Shown: piece by piece, positions 39,846-49,511 of the stretch
Layout: each line of letters opens with the position of its first letter
Position numbering within the stretch: position 1 is the stretch's first letter
Made by a program: the position numbers and the translations under genes
NCBI RefSeq assembly: GCF_022690765.1
Contig: NZ_JALCZA010000006.1
Coordinates: 62,001-126,000, forward strand
Length of the DNA stretch: 64,000 bases
From: Anaeromyxobacter oryzisoli
GTDB taxonomy: Bacteria; Myxococcota; Myxococcia; Myxococcales; Anaeromyxobacteraceae
Direction: 5' to 3'
The notes under the pieces: model-generated
Told to the model about the DNA's origin: nothing
Seen by the model: only the letters and a program-made list of their open reading frames with translations
The model's database searches: none

Positions 39846-40697
39846 GTGCCCGACACGCCCGCGCGCCGCGTCCTCGTCACCGGCGGGACCGGGACGCTCG
39901 GCCGGCACGTCGTCACTACGCTCGCTCGGCGAGGTGGCGCCGCGCTGCGCGTCCTCAGCCGGCGCGAACGCCCGCCAGACCTGCCGACGCCGGTGGAATG
40001 GTCGCGCGCGGACCTGCTGAGCGACGCGCTCGAGCCCGCGCTCCGGGACATCCACGCCGTCCTCCACCTCGCGAGCGCGAAGGGCGCAGGCGACCCGGAC
40101 GTCGGCGCAGCCCGCCGGCTGCTCGCCGCGGCCATCGACGCCGGCGTCCGCCACCTCGTGTTCGTCTCGATCATCGGGTGCGACCGGATCCCGCTCCCGT
40201 TCTACGGCTCGAAGGTGCGGATCGAGGCCGCGGTGCGAGCTTCCGGCGTGCCCTGGTCGATCGTCCGCGTGGCCCAGTTCCACTCGTTGGTCGATCGGCT
40301 GGTGCGCGCGGCGGCCGCGCTGCCGGTGCCGACGCCCATCGTCGCGGATCTCCGGTTCCAGCCGGTGGACGAGCGCGAGGTGGCCGAGCGCCTCGTCGAG
40401 ATCGCGCTCGGGGCGCTGCTCGGCGACGCGCCGGAGATCGCGGGGCCCGAGGTCGCGACGCTGGGAGAGCTCGCGGCCACCTGGCTGTCCGTGACCGGTC
40501 GCCCCGCGACGCTCGTCCCGGTCTCCGTCGACGCGCTCGGTTCCGGCGACCCCGCCATCCCCTCGCCGGCCCCGTGGGCTCGCGCCGTCCTCGAGGGCTA
40601 CCGGGCCGGCTGGAACACGCCTCGAGCCGAATGCACCCGGGGCAGGATCCGGTTCGGCGAGTGGCTCGCCGAGCAGAAGAAGGTTGCGCCGGCTTGA
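39846..40697 (+). CDS. NAD(P)-binding NmrA/SDR-like reductase
   Basis: 283 aa, GTG start with AGGAGGGG about 6 bases upstream. The Rossmann motif is VLVTGGTGTLGRHVV; HAVLHLASAKG and LVFVSIIGCDRIPLPFYGSKVRIEAAVRASGVPWSIVRVAQFHSLVDRL are characteristic of atypical NmrA/NAD(P)H-binding SDRs that act as sensors or reductases. The catalytic Tyr-Lys in FYGSK is kept. No signal peptide, soluble. It stands alone; the next gene is convergent. Substrate unknown. Confidence 0.88.
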   Translation: MPDTPARRVLVTGGTGTLGRHVVTTLARRGGAALRVLSRRERPPDLPTPVEWSRADLLSDALEPALRDIHAVLHLASAKGAGDPDVGAARRLLAAAIDAGVRHLVFVSIIGCDRIPLPFYGSKVRIEAAVRASGVPWSIVRVAQFHSLVDRLVRAAAALPVPTPIVADLRFQPVDEREVAERLVEIALGALLGDAPEIAGPEVATLGELAATWLSVTGRPATLVPVSVDALGSGDPAIPSPAPWARAVLEGYRAGWNTPRAECTRGRIRFGEWLAEQKKVAPA

Positions 40698-40719
40698 CGG
40701 GCCCCGCGACCGGGCGGCT

Positions 40720-41481
40720 CTAGAACGCGGGTTCCGGTAATCCCCCATCCACGAGGAAGCTGGTCTTCGGGAACGTCTTCGTGACAGGGGCGATGAGGTC
40801 CCTCTTCTCGTACTCGACGGCGTCGGGCCCGAGCGTGAAGAACCACTCCTGTTGGGCGGTGGGCTCTGCGCGCGCGAAGGCGGCGGCGTCGAAGACGCCG
40901 ACGTTGGTTCCGACGGCGGGATCTCGGGCCGAGACGTAGCGGAACGCGTGGACGTCGTCGTCGCGCATCTCGTGGCCGAGCCGCTGGCTGACGCTGTAAT
41001 CGGTCGACGAGGAGATGAGGGCGCGGTGCGGAGCAAAGGGGCCAGTCGAGAGATCGACGCCGCGCTCCGTGTTCACCTTCGCCTGGAAGAGGGTGATCTG
41101 TCCGGTGAAGGGACTCGGGAGCCGGGCGGTGGTCCCGGAGTGAACGAGGAGCTTGTAGTACGCGCGCTCCGCGAGGGCGGTCTCGATGGTGTCGGAGCCG
41201 TACCAGATGCCGCGCTCGCTGCGAGTCCCGAAGCGGGAGCCGTTCGGGAGGGGCGGATAACGGAACGGCGTGAAGAGCAGGTAGTGAAGCGCTGCGAAAG
41301 CCGCCTCGCGCGGCGGAGGCGGCTTGGCGCCGTCGATGAGCTCTTCGAGGAGCTCGTGCTCTTCGGTCGAGTCGACGAGCTTCCTCGTCGAGATGATGTG
41401 CTGGGACTCGACCGCTCGCCAGGGCTCGGCGACGAGCGGGCTAAGTCTTCGCCCGCATCGCGTCCAGATACTCGATGACAT
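40720..41481 (-). CDS. RES-domain toxin (NAD+-targeting type)
   Basis: 253 aa. RES toxins remove cellular NAD+; some are NAD+ phosphorylases and others ADP-ribosylate. The RES core is visible: GSRFGTRSERGIWYGSDTIETALAERAYYKLLVHSG, with the Arg, Glu and a later Ser in SSSTDYSVSQRLG. The only standard start in frame is the ATG at 41481, so it overlaps the end of the antitoxin gene by 41 bases, an overlap common in such pairs. The C-terminal third has a Trp/Phe-rich stretch. Which reaction it performs cannot be told from sequence. Confidence 0.9.
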   Translation of the reverse strand: MSSSIWTRCGRRLSPLVAEPWRAVESQHIISTRKLVDSTEEHELLEELIDGAKPPPPREAAFAALHYLLFTPFRYPPLPNGSRFGTRSERGIWYGSDTIETALAERAYYKLLVHSGTTARLPSPFTGQITLFQAKVNTERGVDLSTGPFAPHRALISSSTDYSVSQRLGHEMRDDDVHAFRYVSARDPAVGTNVGVFDAAAFARAEPTAQQEWFFTLGPDAVEYEKRDLIAPVTKTFPKTSFLVDGGLPEPAF

Positions 41482-41818
41482 GCGTGAGACCCTGAACCGT
41501 GCGCACGAGCTCGCGCGGGACGCCGTGCAGGTGCCGATTCTCTGCGTTGAACCAGGCGTTCGCGGCGTCCTGGTTGCCGCTCATGAGGCCGTCGAGGCTT
41601 CGATACATCCGCAGGAAGAGGACTGCGAGCTCTCCTTCCTTCGTCTGCGGGTCGATGGAGCGCGTCGCGGTGCGGAGCCGGGAGACGCTGGCAGGGCTGA
41701 CGCCGATGATCTGCGCGAGGACGGCATCGTTCACCGAGAGTAGCTCAGCGGCTCGGAGCAGGGCCTTGGCGAGGATGGGACCAGCGCGGGGACTGATGGC
41801 GGCGGAGGAGCTGGGCAT
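41441..41818 (-). CDS. Xre/MbcA/ParS-type antitoxin
   Basis: 125 aa. An N-terminal helix-turn-helix of the Xre type (LSVNDAVLAQIIGVSPASVSRLR) is followed by the toxin-binding DUF2384-like C-terminal domain (LFLRMYRSLDGLMSGNQDAANAWFNAENRHLHGVPRELVRTVQGLTHVIEYLDAMRAK). It neutralises the RES toxin, whose gene overlaps its 3' end, and should repress its own promoter. The start at 41818 (MPSSSAAIS) is chosen over 41869 because a -35/-10 pair lies between the two. Confidence 0.9.
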   Translation of the reverse strand: MPSSSAAISPRAGPILAKALLRAAELLSVNDAVLAQIIGVSPASVSRLRTATRSIDPQTKEGELAVLFLRMYRSLDGLMSGNQDAANAWFNAENRHLHGVPRELVRTVQGLTHVIEYLDAMRAKT

Positions 41819-41835
41819 CGTCGGCTCTCTTTCGC

Positions 41836-41869
41836 ATGAAAGGATAGGCGTATCATCTTTCATCTGCAA
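41836..41869 (-). promoter_or_regulatory. promoter and operator of the RES/Xre operon
   Basis: On the minus strand TTGCAG (41864-41869), 17 bases, TATCCT (41841-41846). The region 41836-41863 is an imperfect palindrome with arms ATGAAAG and CTTTCAT overlapping the -10 and abutting the -35. This is the expected site for Xre autorepression. Confidence 0.6.
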
Positions 41870-41997
41870 GCTCGGCAGACCGTCTGTAAGCCCCTACGGG
41901 AACCGGAAGTACCCAGAAAAGTGGACAGGCTCGATCGGAGGAAGCGAGGAACCGGGCCCGCGGCAGCGCCCTCGCCTCGGTTTGCCCATCCTGCTAG

Positions 41998-44295
41998 ATG
42001 CAGCGGATGGTCCACGTCTTCCGCCTGGGGCCGTTCGAAGTAGGCGGCCGGAAGTCCTATGCCTATGGCGGCCTCGAGTCCAATGGCCGACCGATCGCGC
42101 CGGAGCTCGCGCACACGGATGCGAAGGGGCTCGGCGCGATCGCGAAGCGCTACGCCGGGCAGCGCCTTCGGTGCGAGCCCGACCTCGCGGAGGCGGCGCG
42201 GCCGTTCGGCTTCGAGCCGGCTCCGCTCCCCGAGCCGGTGTTCCTCCCGCGGGCGACGCTCGCGTACGGGCTCGCGCTCGGGCCGATGGCCGGCAGGCCG
42301 GAGATGGACGTCCTCGTCCGGTTCCTGGGCGCGTGCGCCATGTTCTGGAACGCGTGCCCGTGGGAGCTCATGGAGTCAGAGGAGCCGATCGTGGTCACGC
42401 TCACCGAGAGCGGCCGCACGCGCCGCGCCGAGGCCTCGGTCATGGGCGCCGGCGGCCAGGAATTCGGGATCGCGCTCTACGACGAGCCCGGGTCGATCCA
42501 TCGCGTCGCCACGCTCGTGTCCGAGGGACGGATGAAGGAGACGCGGAACGTTTCCGCGCTCGCGGTCACGTTCGACGAGGAGCCGGCGTGGGCCGCGGCG
42601 GCGCTCGACGACGAGTTCGGCCTGCCGCGCCTGCCGGTGCCGATTCGGGTCCGGAAGGGCCAGGGTGGGCCGGCGACGACGCCGGAGCTGCTCGACGCGG
42701 CGGCGCTCCTGGAGGCGGTGGCCGAGCTCTGTAGCCCCAACGACGCCGACCAGGCCGAGATCACCGCGGAGGCGGGCGGCCGAACGATCACCGTGCGTGT
42801 GTCCCTCCCAGACGACGACGGCGACGAGCTTCTCGAGGAGCTCGCCGAGCCGATGCTCGTGCCGGAGCCGATCCCGGCCACCGGTCGGGCGAAGACGCCG
42901 CGCAACGCTCCCTGCCCGTGCGGGTCGGGCAGGAAGTACAAGAAGTGCCACCTCGCTGAGGACGAGGAGCGCGAGGCGGCTGCACGAGGCACGGGTCGCG
43001 AGGTGGAGGAAGCCCGCGCCCGCGCTCGGCGGCTCGCCGAACGCGACCCCATCCACGCGCTCGACGAGCGGATCACCGCGGACGCGCTCGCGCTCGCGCG
43101 GCGGCGCTGGGGCCGCGCGTTCGATCCCGACGGAGCGCTGGCGCGGCTCGGCCTCGACTTCGAGTGCACCCAGTCGCTCCTCGGCTGGTCGTCCGGACAC
43201 CATCGCGGCCTCGACGGCAGGACCGCGCTCGACCTCTACCTCGAGGAGCGCGGCGGCGCCCTCGACGCGGAGGGTCGGGCGCTCGTCGAGGCACAGCGCG
43301 CGGCCTGGTTCAGCTACCACGAGGTCGTCTCCGCGGAGCCGGGACGGTCGATCACGCTGCGCGACGTGCTCGCAGGCGGAGAGCGGACGGTCGAGGAGAA
43401 GAGCGCGTCGCGCATGGTGCGACCGCGCGACGTGCTCCTCGCGCGCGTCCTGGAGCTCGGGAGCCGCGCGATCCTCGCCGGCTGCCACCTGCGATCCGTC
43501 CCTCCGCGAGAGGGCGACGAGGCGCGGCGTCGTCTCCGCTCGGCGCTCCGGGTCCGCGCCGCGAAGGTGCCGGCGGCGAAGCTTCGCGAGGCGACCGCCG
43601 ACGGGACGCTCTTCCGCGTCTGGCAGGAGATCGTGGACGCGTCGGATGCCCGCCCGCCGCCCACGCTGCAGAACACCGACGGCGAGGATCTCGTGCTCAC
43701 CGTCGATCGCCTCGACGTCGCGGCGGGGAAGGCCGACGAGGTGGTCGGCGGGCTCGTGGCCCTTCCCGACGCGCGGCGAGACGAGGGAGAGGACGACGGG
43801 GTCGTCACCATCTCGTTCGTCCGGGAGGGGAACGCCAAGGGCGTGCTGCCGACGACGCTCATCGGTCGCGCCCTCCTCGAAGGCGGCGTCCTCCGTCTCG
43901 AGACCAACTCGATCGAGCGGGCCGACCGGCTGCGTCGCCTCGTCACGGAGCGGCTCGGTGCCCTCGTGTCCTTCCGGATCCGGGAGCACGCCGATCCCGT
44001 GGCCCACCTCGCCGAAGGGGCGAAGCCCGGGGCTCGGTCCGCGCCGTCCGAGTTCATGCCGCCGGAGGTGCTCGAGGTCGTGAAGCGGATGCAGACGGAG
44101 CACTACCAGCGCTGGCTCGACGAGGAGATCCCGGCTCTCGGCGGGCTGACGCCCCGCGAGGCGGCGAAGCGCAAGGGCGCGCCAAGGAAGAGCCTCGAGC
44201 TGCTGCTGGCGGAGATCGAGCACGCCGAGGCGGGGCGGCCGGAGGAGCAGCGGTTCGATGTCTCCGTCCTGCGACGCGCGCTCGAGGTCCAGTAG
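41998..44295 (+). CDS. large SEC-C motif protein, function unknown
   Basis: 765 aa. A complete SEC-C zinc motif, APCPCGSGRKYKKCHL, lies at about residues 304-319, flanked by basic/acidic linkers. The N-terminal ~280 residues are globular and rich in beta structure; the C-terminal half includes ITLRDVLAGGERTVEEKSASRMV and near the end MQTEHYQRWLDEEIPALGGLTPREAAKRKGAPRKSLELLLAEIE, a segment found in other SEC-C proteins. No membrane segments. SEC-C motifs bind zinc in SecA and in many stress or conflict-related proteins. It lies between the RES/Xre pair and the rtc locus, but no direct link is shown. A start at 42007 is also possible. Confidence 0.8.
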   Translation: MQRMVHVFRLGPFEVGGRKSYAYGGLESNGRPIAPELAHTDAKGLGAIAKRYAGQRLRCEPDLAEAARPFGFEPAPLPEPVFLPRATLAYGLALGPMAGRPEMDVLVRFLGACAMFWNACPWELMESEEPIVVTLTESGRTRRAEASVMGAGGQEFGIALYDEPGSIHRVATLVSEGRMKETRNVSALAVTFDEEPAWAAAALDDEFGLPRLPVPIRVRKGQGGPATTPELLDAAALLEAVAELCSPNDADQAEITAEAGGRTITVRVSLPDDDGDELLEELAEPMLVPEPIPATGRAKTPRNAPCPCGSGRKYKKCHLAEDEEREAAARGTGREVEEARARARRLAERDPIHALDERITADALALARRRWGRAFDPDGALARLGLDFECTQSLLGWSSGHHRGLDGRTALDLYLEERGGALDAEGRALVEAQRAAWFSYHEVVSAEPGRSITLRDVLAGGERTVEEKSASRMVRPRDVLLARVLELGSRAILAGCHLRSVPPREGDEARRRLRSALRVRAAKVPAAKLREATADGTLFRVWQEIVDASDARPPPTLQNTDGEDLVLTVDRLDVAAGKADEVVGGLVALPDARRDEGEDDGVVTISFVREGNAKGVLPTTLIGRALLEGGVLRLETNSIERADRLRRLVTERLGALVSFRIREHADPVAHLAEGAKPGARSAPSEFMPPEVLEVVKRMQTEHYQRWLDEEIPALGGLTPREAAKRKGAPRKSLELLLAEIEHAEAGRPEEQRFDVSVLRRALEVQ

Positions 44296-44417
44296 TCGGG
44301 ATCAACCGACATGTCGCGGTTCGAACCCCTGTGGCGGGCTCCGTCGCCTGCGGCGGGCTCACGCCCGCATAGTCTCCGGGAGCCGCTCGCCGCCGCTCAT
44401 CCACGCGACCGTCGCCA

Positions 44418-46022
44418 TCACCCCCCCGCTCGCGCCGTGACGTCGTTCCAGGCGAGCCCGTGACGGGCGAGGAACTTCCGCAGCCGGTCGGCGTCGTTCG
44501 AGGATGACTTGCGCGTGCGGGACACCGCGAACAGGGTGCGCCCGGCGTCCGAGAGCGAGCGCGCGCCGCGGCACACGCGGATCACCTCCTCGAGCTGGAC
44601 GCGGTCGAACGGGTCGAGCTCCGCCGCGCGCCGGCCGAGGACCTCGTCGACGAGGTCCGACCCCGTGGCGCCGTCGCGCCGCCACGCGTCGCGGAGCCGC
44701 TCCACCTCCTCGTCGACGAGCTCGCGCGTGATGCGCCCGCCGGAGGCGAGCGTCGACATCCGCCGGATCGCCGCGTTGAAGTCTCGGAAGTTCCGGGTCC
44801 AGAGCGCGCCCGAACCCGTCGCGAACGCGAGGAAGCGCTCCTTCGCCTCGCGGCTGAACGAGACCGCCTCGCCGGTCTGATGCGCCCAGCGATCGAGCTC
44901 GTAATCGAGGTTCGGCGCCAGGTCCTCGGGACGATCGCGCAACCCCGGCAGCCGGAACGCCCAGAGGTCGATGCGGGCGAGGAGGTCCTCCCGGAACCGC
45001 CCGCGCTCGACGTCGCGGCGCAGGTCGCGGTTCGTCCCGGCGAGGAGCTGGAAGTCGCTCCGGACCTCCCGGTCGGAGCCCACGGGGAAGAACGCCTTCT
45101 CCTCGATCGCGCGCAGGAGCATCGACTGCTCGTCGGAGCCCAGCTCGCCGATCTCGTCGAGGAAGAGGATCCCGCCGTCCGCCTTGCGGAGGAGCCCGGG
45201 CCGATCCGCGACAGCGCCGGTGAAGGCGCCCTTCACGTGGCCGAAGAGCGCGCTCATCGCCCCGTCGCCGCGGATCGTCGCGCAGTTCACCTCGACGAAC
45301 TCGCCGGCGACCTGCCTGCGCGCCTTCTCGAGCTCGAAGATGCGCCGCGCGAGCTGCGACTTCCCGGCGCCGGTCGGCCCCATGAGGAGGAGCGGGTCCC
45401 TGGAACGGATCGCCACCTGCTCGATCCGCTCGACGAGCCGGTTGAACGCCGCGTTGCGGGTGTCGATCCCCGACTTCAGCAACGAGAGGCCCTCCTTCTG
45501 CTCGCGTCGGAACCGCGCTGCGATGCGGTCGTACTTCGAGAGGTCGAGGTCGATGATGGTGTACGAGCCCTCGGGCCCACCCTGCGATCGCGCCGGCGGA
45601 GACGTCTGGATGAGCCTCGCGGGGATGTGGTGCGCCTCGGCGAGGAGGAACATGCAGATCTGGGCGATGTGGGTCCCCGTCGTGATGTGGACGAGGTAGT
45701 CCTCCCTCTCGGGCGCCCACGGGTACGCGCGGGCGAAGTCGAGGAGGGCTCCGTACACCTCCTCGAGCTCCCAGGCGTCCTCGAACTCGATGTTCCGGTG
45801 GACCACCTCGGTCTCCGGCGACACGCGGGCGATGTCCTCGGCGACGGTCTTCGCGAGCGCCGTGTTCCGGCGCTGGGAGAGCAGCTCCAGTCGGTCGACC
45901 AGGAGGTCCTCGTGCTGGCAGAGCGAGACGGTGGGCCGCCACCGGTCCCACCGGTTCGCCTGCTTCCCGAGGTCGAGGGTCGCGCCGAGCAGGCCCACCA
46001 CGACGGTGTTCCGACGGGTCAT
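44418..46022 (-). CDS. rtcR: sigma-54-dependent RNA-repair regulator RtcR
   Basis: 534 aa. The N-terminal CARF-like ligand domain (VVVGLLGATLDLGKQANRWDRWRPTVSLCQHEDLL ... LVHITTGTHIAQICMFLLAEAHHIPARLIQTSP) is the RtcR form. The AAA+ domain has Walker A LMGPTGAGKSQLARRIF (about residue 212), the sigma-54 contact loop HVKGAFTGAV and ILFLDEIGELG, with the arginine-finger region after FREDLLARIDLWAFRLPGLRDRPEDL. A C-terminal DNA-binding helical domain follows (SLSDAGRTLFAVSRTRKSSSNDADRLRKFL). It activates the divergent rtcBA promoter when its ligand appears. Start at 46022 chosen to match the family (MTRRNTVVVGLLG). Confidence 0.95.
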   Translation of the reverse strand: MTRRNTVVVGLLGATLDLGKQANRWDRWRPTVSLCQHEDLLVDRLELLSQRRNTALAKTVAEDIARVSPETEVVHRNIEFEDAWELEEVYGALLDFARAYPWAPEREDYLVHITTGTHIAQICMFLLAEAHHIPARLIQTSPPARSQGGPEGSYTIIDLDLSKYDRIAARFRREQKEGLSLLKSGIDTRNAAFNRLVERIEQVAIRSRDPLLLMGPTGAGKSQLARRIFELEKARRQVAGEFVEVNCATIRGDGAMSALFGHVKGAFTGAVADRPGLLRKADGGILFLDEIGELGSDEQSMLLRAIEEKAFFPVGSDREVRSDFQLLAGTNRDLRRDVERGRFREDLLARIDLWAFRLPGLRDRPEDLAPNLDYELDRWAHQTGEAVSFSREAKERFLAFATGSGALWTRNFRDFNAAIRRMSTLASGGRITRELVDEEVERLRDAWRRDGATGSDLVDEVLGRRAAELDPFDRVQLEEVIRVCRGARSLSDAGRTLFAVSRTRKSSSNDADRLRKFLARHGLAWNDVTARAGG

Positions 46023-46119
46023 ATCGAGTGCTCTAGCAGTCGTATCCATTGAGATAAAGGATTCCAGAAACACCGGGCTGCGCCCCGCGAAAGCTCTCGT
46101 GGAATTCCGCGCGCCCGGC

Positions 46120-46135
46120 TGGCACGCCGCCTGCT
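46120..46135 (+). promoter_or_regulatory. sigma-54 promoter of rtcBA
   Basis: TGGCACG-N4-CTGCT: GG at -24 and GC at -12 with exact 10-base spacing. The predicted transcription start (~46145) leaves a 15-base leader containing GGAGG before the ATG of rtcB. Confidence 0.9.
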
Positions 46136-46160
46136 CTGCAGGATGGGAATGGAGGCGGAC

Positions 46161-47399
46161 ATGACCGAGCAGAGCGAGCGCACCCACGAGATCCAGGACG
46201 TCCCCGGCGGCGTGCCGATCCGGTCCTGGACGATCGGCGTGCCGTTCGAGGAGCAGGCGCGGGAGCAGGTCCTGCGCGTCGCCTCGCTCCCCTTCGTCTT
46301 CAAGTGGGTCGCGGTGATGCCGGACGTGCACGCCGGGCTCGGCGCGACGATCGGCTCGGTCATCGCGACCGCGGGCGCGGTGATGCCCTCCGCGGTCGGC
46401 GTCGACATCGGCTGCGGGATGACGGCGGTTCGCACCACGTTGCGCGCCTCGGATCTGCCCGCGGACCGGAAGCCGCTCCGCGAGGCCATCGAGCGCGCCG
46501 TGCCGCACGGCCGCACGAACCACGGCGGCCGCGGCGACAAGGGCGCGTGGGGAAACCCGCCGCCGCAGGTGACGTCGGCGTGGTCGCGCCTCGAGCCCGG
46601 CTACCAGGAGATCGTGGCGCGGCACCGCAAGCTCGATCGCGGCGCGACGCTCGAGCACCTCGGTACGCTCGGGACCGGGAACCACTTCATCGAGGTGAAC
46701 GTCGACGAGGCCGAGCAGGTGTGGCTCATGCTGCACTCCGGCTCGCGCGGGGTCGGGAACCGCATCGGCACGGACTTCGTCGAGCTGGCGAAGCGCGAGG
46801 CGAAGCGCTGGTTCCTCGACCTGCCCGATCCCGACCTCGCCTACTTCCCCGACGGGACGGCGCTCTTCGAGGACTACCTCCACGCCGTGACGTGGGCGCA
46901 GGAGTTCGCGGCGGCGAACCGCGAGCTCATGATGGACGCGATCGTGGAGGCCCTCGGGCGCTGCGGCCACCTCCCGGCGTTCCAGCTGGAGGGGGAGCGG
47001 ATCGACTGCCATCACAACTACGTCGCGCGGGAGGAGCACTACGGGAAGAACGTCCTCGTGACGCGGAAGGGCGCGGTGCGGGCGCGGGTCGGCGACCTCG
47101 GGATCATCCCGGGCTCGATGGGCGCGCGCTCGTACATCACCCGCGGGCTCGGGAACCCGGAGGCGTTCGCGAGCTGCAGCCACGGCGCCGGCCGGGCGAT
47201 GTCCCGCACGGCCGCGAAGAGGGCGTTCACGCTCGAGGACCACGCCCGCGCGACGGCGGAGATCGAGTGCCGCAAGGACGCGGACGTGCTCGACGAGACG
47301 CCGGGGGCTTACAAGTCGATCGACGCGGTGATGCACGCGCAGCGGGACCTCGTCGAGGTGCTCCACACGCTGCGGCAGGTCGTCTGCGTGAAGGGGTAG
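46161..47399 (+). CDS. rtcB: RNA ligase RtcB
   Basis: 412 aa GTP- and Mn-dependent ligase that joins a 2',3'-cyclic (or 3') phosphate RNA end to a 5'-OH end. Hallmarks: MPDVHAGLGATIGSVIA, VGVDIGCGM with the metal-binding Cys at about residue 86, HGRTNHGGRGDKGAWG, LGTGNHFIEV, LHSGSRGVGN, DCHHNYV and the guanylylated His in ASCSHGAGRAMSR (about residue 340). The start at 46161 has GGAGG 5 bases upstream and follows the predicted sigma-54 start; the earlier ATG at 46143 precedes it. rtcA follows 3 bases later. Confidence 0.97.
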   Translation: MTEQSERTHEIQDVPGGVPIRSWTIGVPFEEQAREQVLRVASLPFVFKWVAVMPDVHAGLGATIGSVIATAGAVMPSAVGVDIGCGMTAVRTTLRASDLPADRKPLREAIERAVPHGRTNHGGRGDKGAWGNPPPQVTSAWSRLEPGYQEIVARHRKLDRGATLEHLGTLGTGNHFIEVNVDEAEQVWLMLHSGSRGVGNRIGTDFVELAKREAKRWFLDLPDPDLAYFPDGTALFEDYLHAVTWAQEFAAANRELMMDAIVEALGRCGHLPAFQLEGERIDCHHNYVAREEHYGKNVLVTRKGAVRARVGDLGIIPGSMGARSYITRGLGNPEAFASCSHGAGRAMSRTAAKRAFTLEDHARATAEIECRKDADVLDETPGAYKSIDAVMHAQRDLVEVLHTLRQVVCVKG

Positions 47400-47402
47400 G
47401 CC

Positions 47403-48434
<1,032 letters not shown>

Positions 48435-48470
48435 GCCGAGGCGGCACCGAAGCTTCGACGCAGTGGGAGA

Positions 48471-48560
48471 TGCCAGCAGCGGTCGCCGACATCGGTCGGC
48501 CTCCGTCCTGCGCATGGGCCTTCCGCCCTGGACCTCTGGGTTCGACTCCCTGTCATGGCT
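48471..48560 (+). ncRNA. speculative tRNA-like/Y-RNA-like segment in the rtcA-slipin spacer
   Basis: The spacer has a perfect T-arm/B-box signature (GGTTCGACTCC) in the hairpin GGG-TTCGACT-CCC at 48538-48550, a hairpin GCCGAC-ATCG-GTCGGC upstream (48485-48500), a short GGGC/GCCC stem between, and outer arms GCCA/TGGC. In some rtc operons a tRNA-like Y RNA with a Ro60 homologue is found. No Ro60/TROVE gene is present here, and GC-rich DNA forms such stems easily, so confidence is low. Confidence 0.2.
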
Positions 48561-48674
48561 CGTCCCGGGGGACCAGCGCGCGAGCGCGACGGTCACCCGG
48601 CCTTGCGGGCGGAGAGCCCCCGCCGGGCGAGCGGGGTTCCCCGGGACGGGTCGATTCCTGGAGGAGAGATGGTC

Positions 48675-49454
48675 ATGGAGCGAGTCATCGCAGCAGCGCT
48701 CGTCGTCATCGGAGCGGCCATCGCGGTCGGGGTGGTCGCGCGCCGGCTCGTGCGGTTCGTGCTCGTCCGTGAGTACGAGGCGGGCCTGCTCTACCGAGGC
48801 GGGCGGTTCGCTCGTCGCCTCGGACCGGGCGCCCGGATCGTGCTCCCGGTCTGGGAGGACGTGGTCGTCGTGGACCTCCGCAGGCGGATCGCGACCATTC
48901 CCGGGCAGGAGGTGCTCTCCGCGGACAACGTGGGGCTCAAGGTGAGCGTCGCCGCAACGTACGAGATCGCGGATCCGGTGCGAGCGGTACACGAGGCGCA
49001 GAGCTACGAGGAGGCGCTGCACGTCGCGGTGCAGCTCGGGCTCCGTGCCGCGGTCGGCGCGGCGAAGATCGACGATCTGCTCGCGCAGCGCATCGAGATC
49101 GGGAAGCGGCTCGCGGACGCGGTCGGGCCGCAGGCCGAGGCGCTCGGCCTCAGGCTGCATCTCGTCGAGGTGAAGGACGTCATGTTCCCCGGCGAGCTGA
49201 AGAAGATCTTCGCCGAGGTCGTCCGAGCCCAGAAGGAGGGGCAGGCCGCGCTCGAGCGAGCGCGCGGCGAGACGGCGGCGCTGCGAAGCCTCGCGAACGC
49301 CGCGCGACTCATCGAGGAGAGCCCGGCGCTCATGAACCTTCGTGTGCTGCAGTCGGTCGGCGGGGCGGCCGCGAGCGGCGGGACGGTGGTGCTCGGCGTT
49401 CCGCAGGGGATCGTGTCCGTGAAGGCGAAGGGGGGCCGCGACGGTGCGCCGTAG
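48675..49454 (+). CDS. slipin/SPFH-domain membrane protein
   Basis: 259 aa. One N-terminal transmembrane segment (RVIAAALVVIGAAIAVGVVARRLV) is followed by a SPFH/band-7 domain: VREYEAGLLYRGGRFARRLGPGARIVLPVWEDVVVVDLRRRIATIPGQEVLSADNVGLKVSVAATYEI, then a helical coiled region KKIFAEVVRAQKEGQAALERARGETAALRSLANAARLIEESPALMNLR. Slipins with this layout occur in several RtcR-controlled operons. It is 240 bases downstream of rtcA on the same strand. Start at 48675 chosen for spacing to GGAG. It is probably cotranscribed, although the spacer is long. Confidence 0.88.
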   Translation: MERVIAAALVVIGAAIAVGVVARRLVRFVLVREYEAGLLYRGGRFARRLGPGARIVLPVWEDVVVVDLRRRIATIPGQEVLSADNVGLKVSVAATYEIADPVRAVHEAQSYEEALHVAVQLGLRAAVGAAKIDDLLAQRIEIGKRLADAVGPQAEALGLRLHLVEVKDVMFPGELKKIFAEVVRAQKEGQAALERARGETAALRSLANAARLIEESPALMNLRVLQSVGGAAASGGTVVLGVPQGIVSVKAKGGRDGAP

Positions 49455-49511
49455 AGGCGGGACGAGCCCGAAAGAGTCCGCGGGGCTTCTCTGTCCTGGC
49501 TGGACGCCGGC

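Noticed and set aside
44331-44345. GGTTCGAACCC, a tRNA T-arm-like motif after the SEC-C gene
   Set aside because: No matching acceptor or anticodon arm nearby, and the stem does not extend. Likely chance.
44353-44368. GCGGGC-TCAC-GCCCGC hairpin between the SEC-C and rtcR genes
   Set aside because: Short 6-bp stem with no T tail. Too weak to call a terminator.
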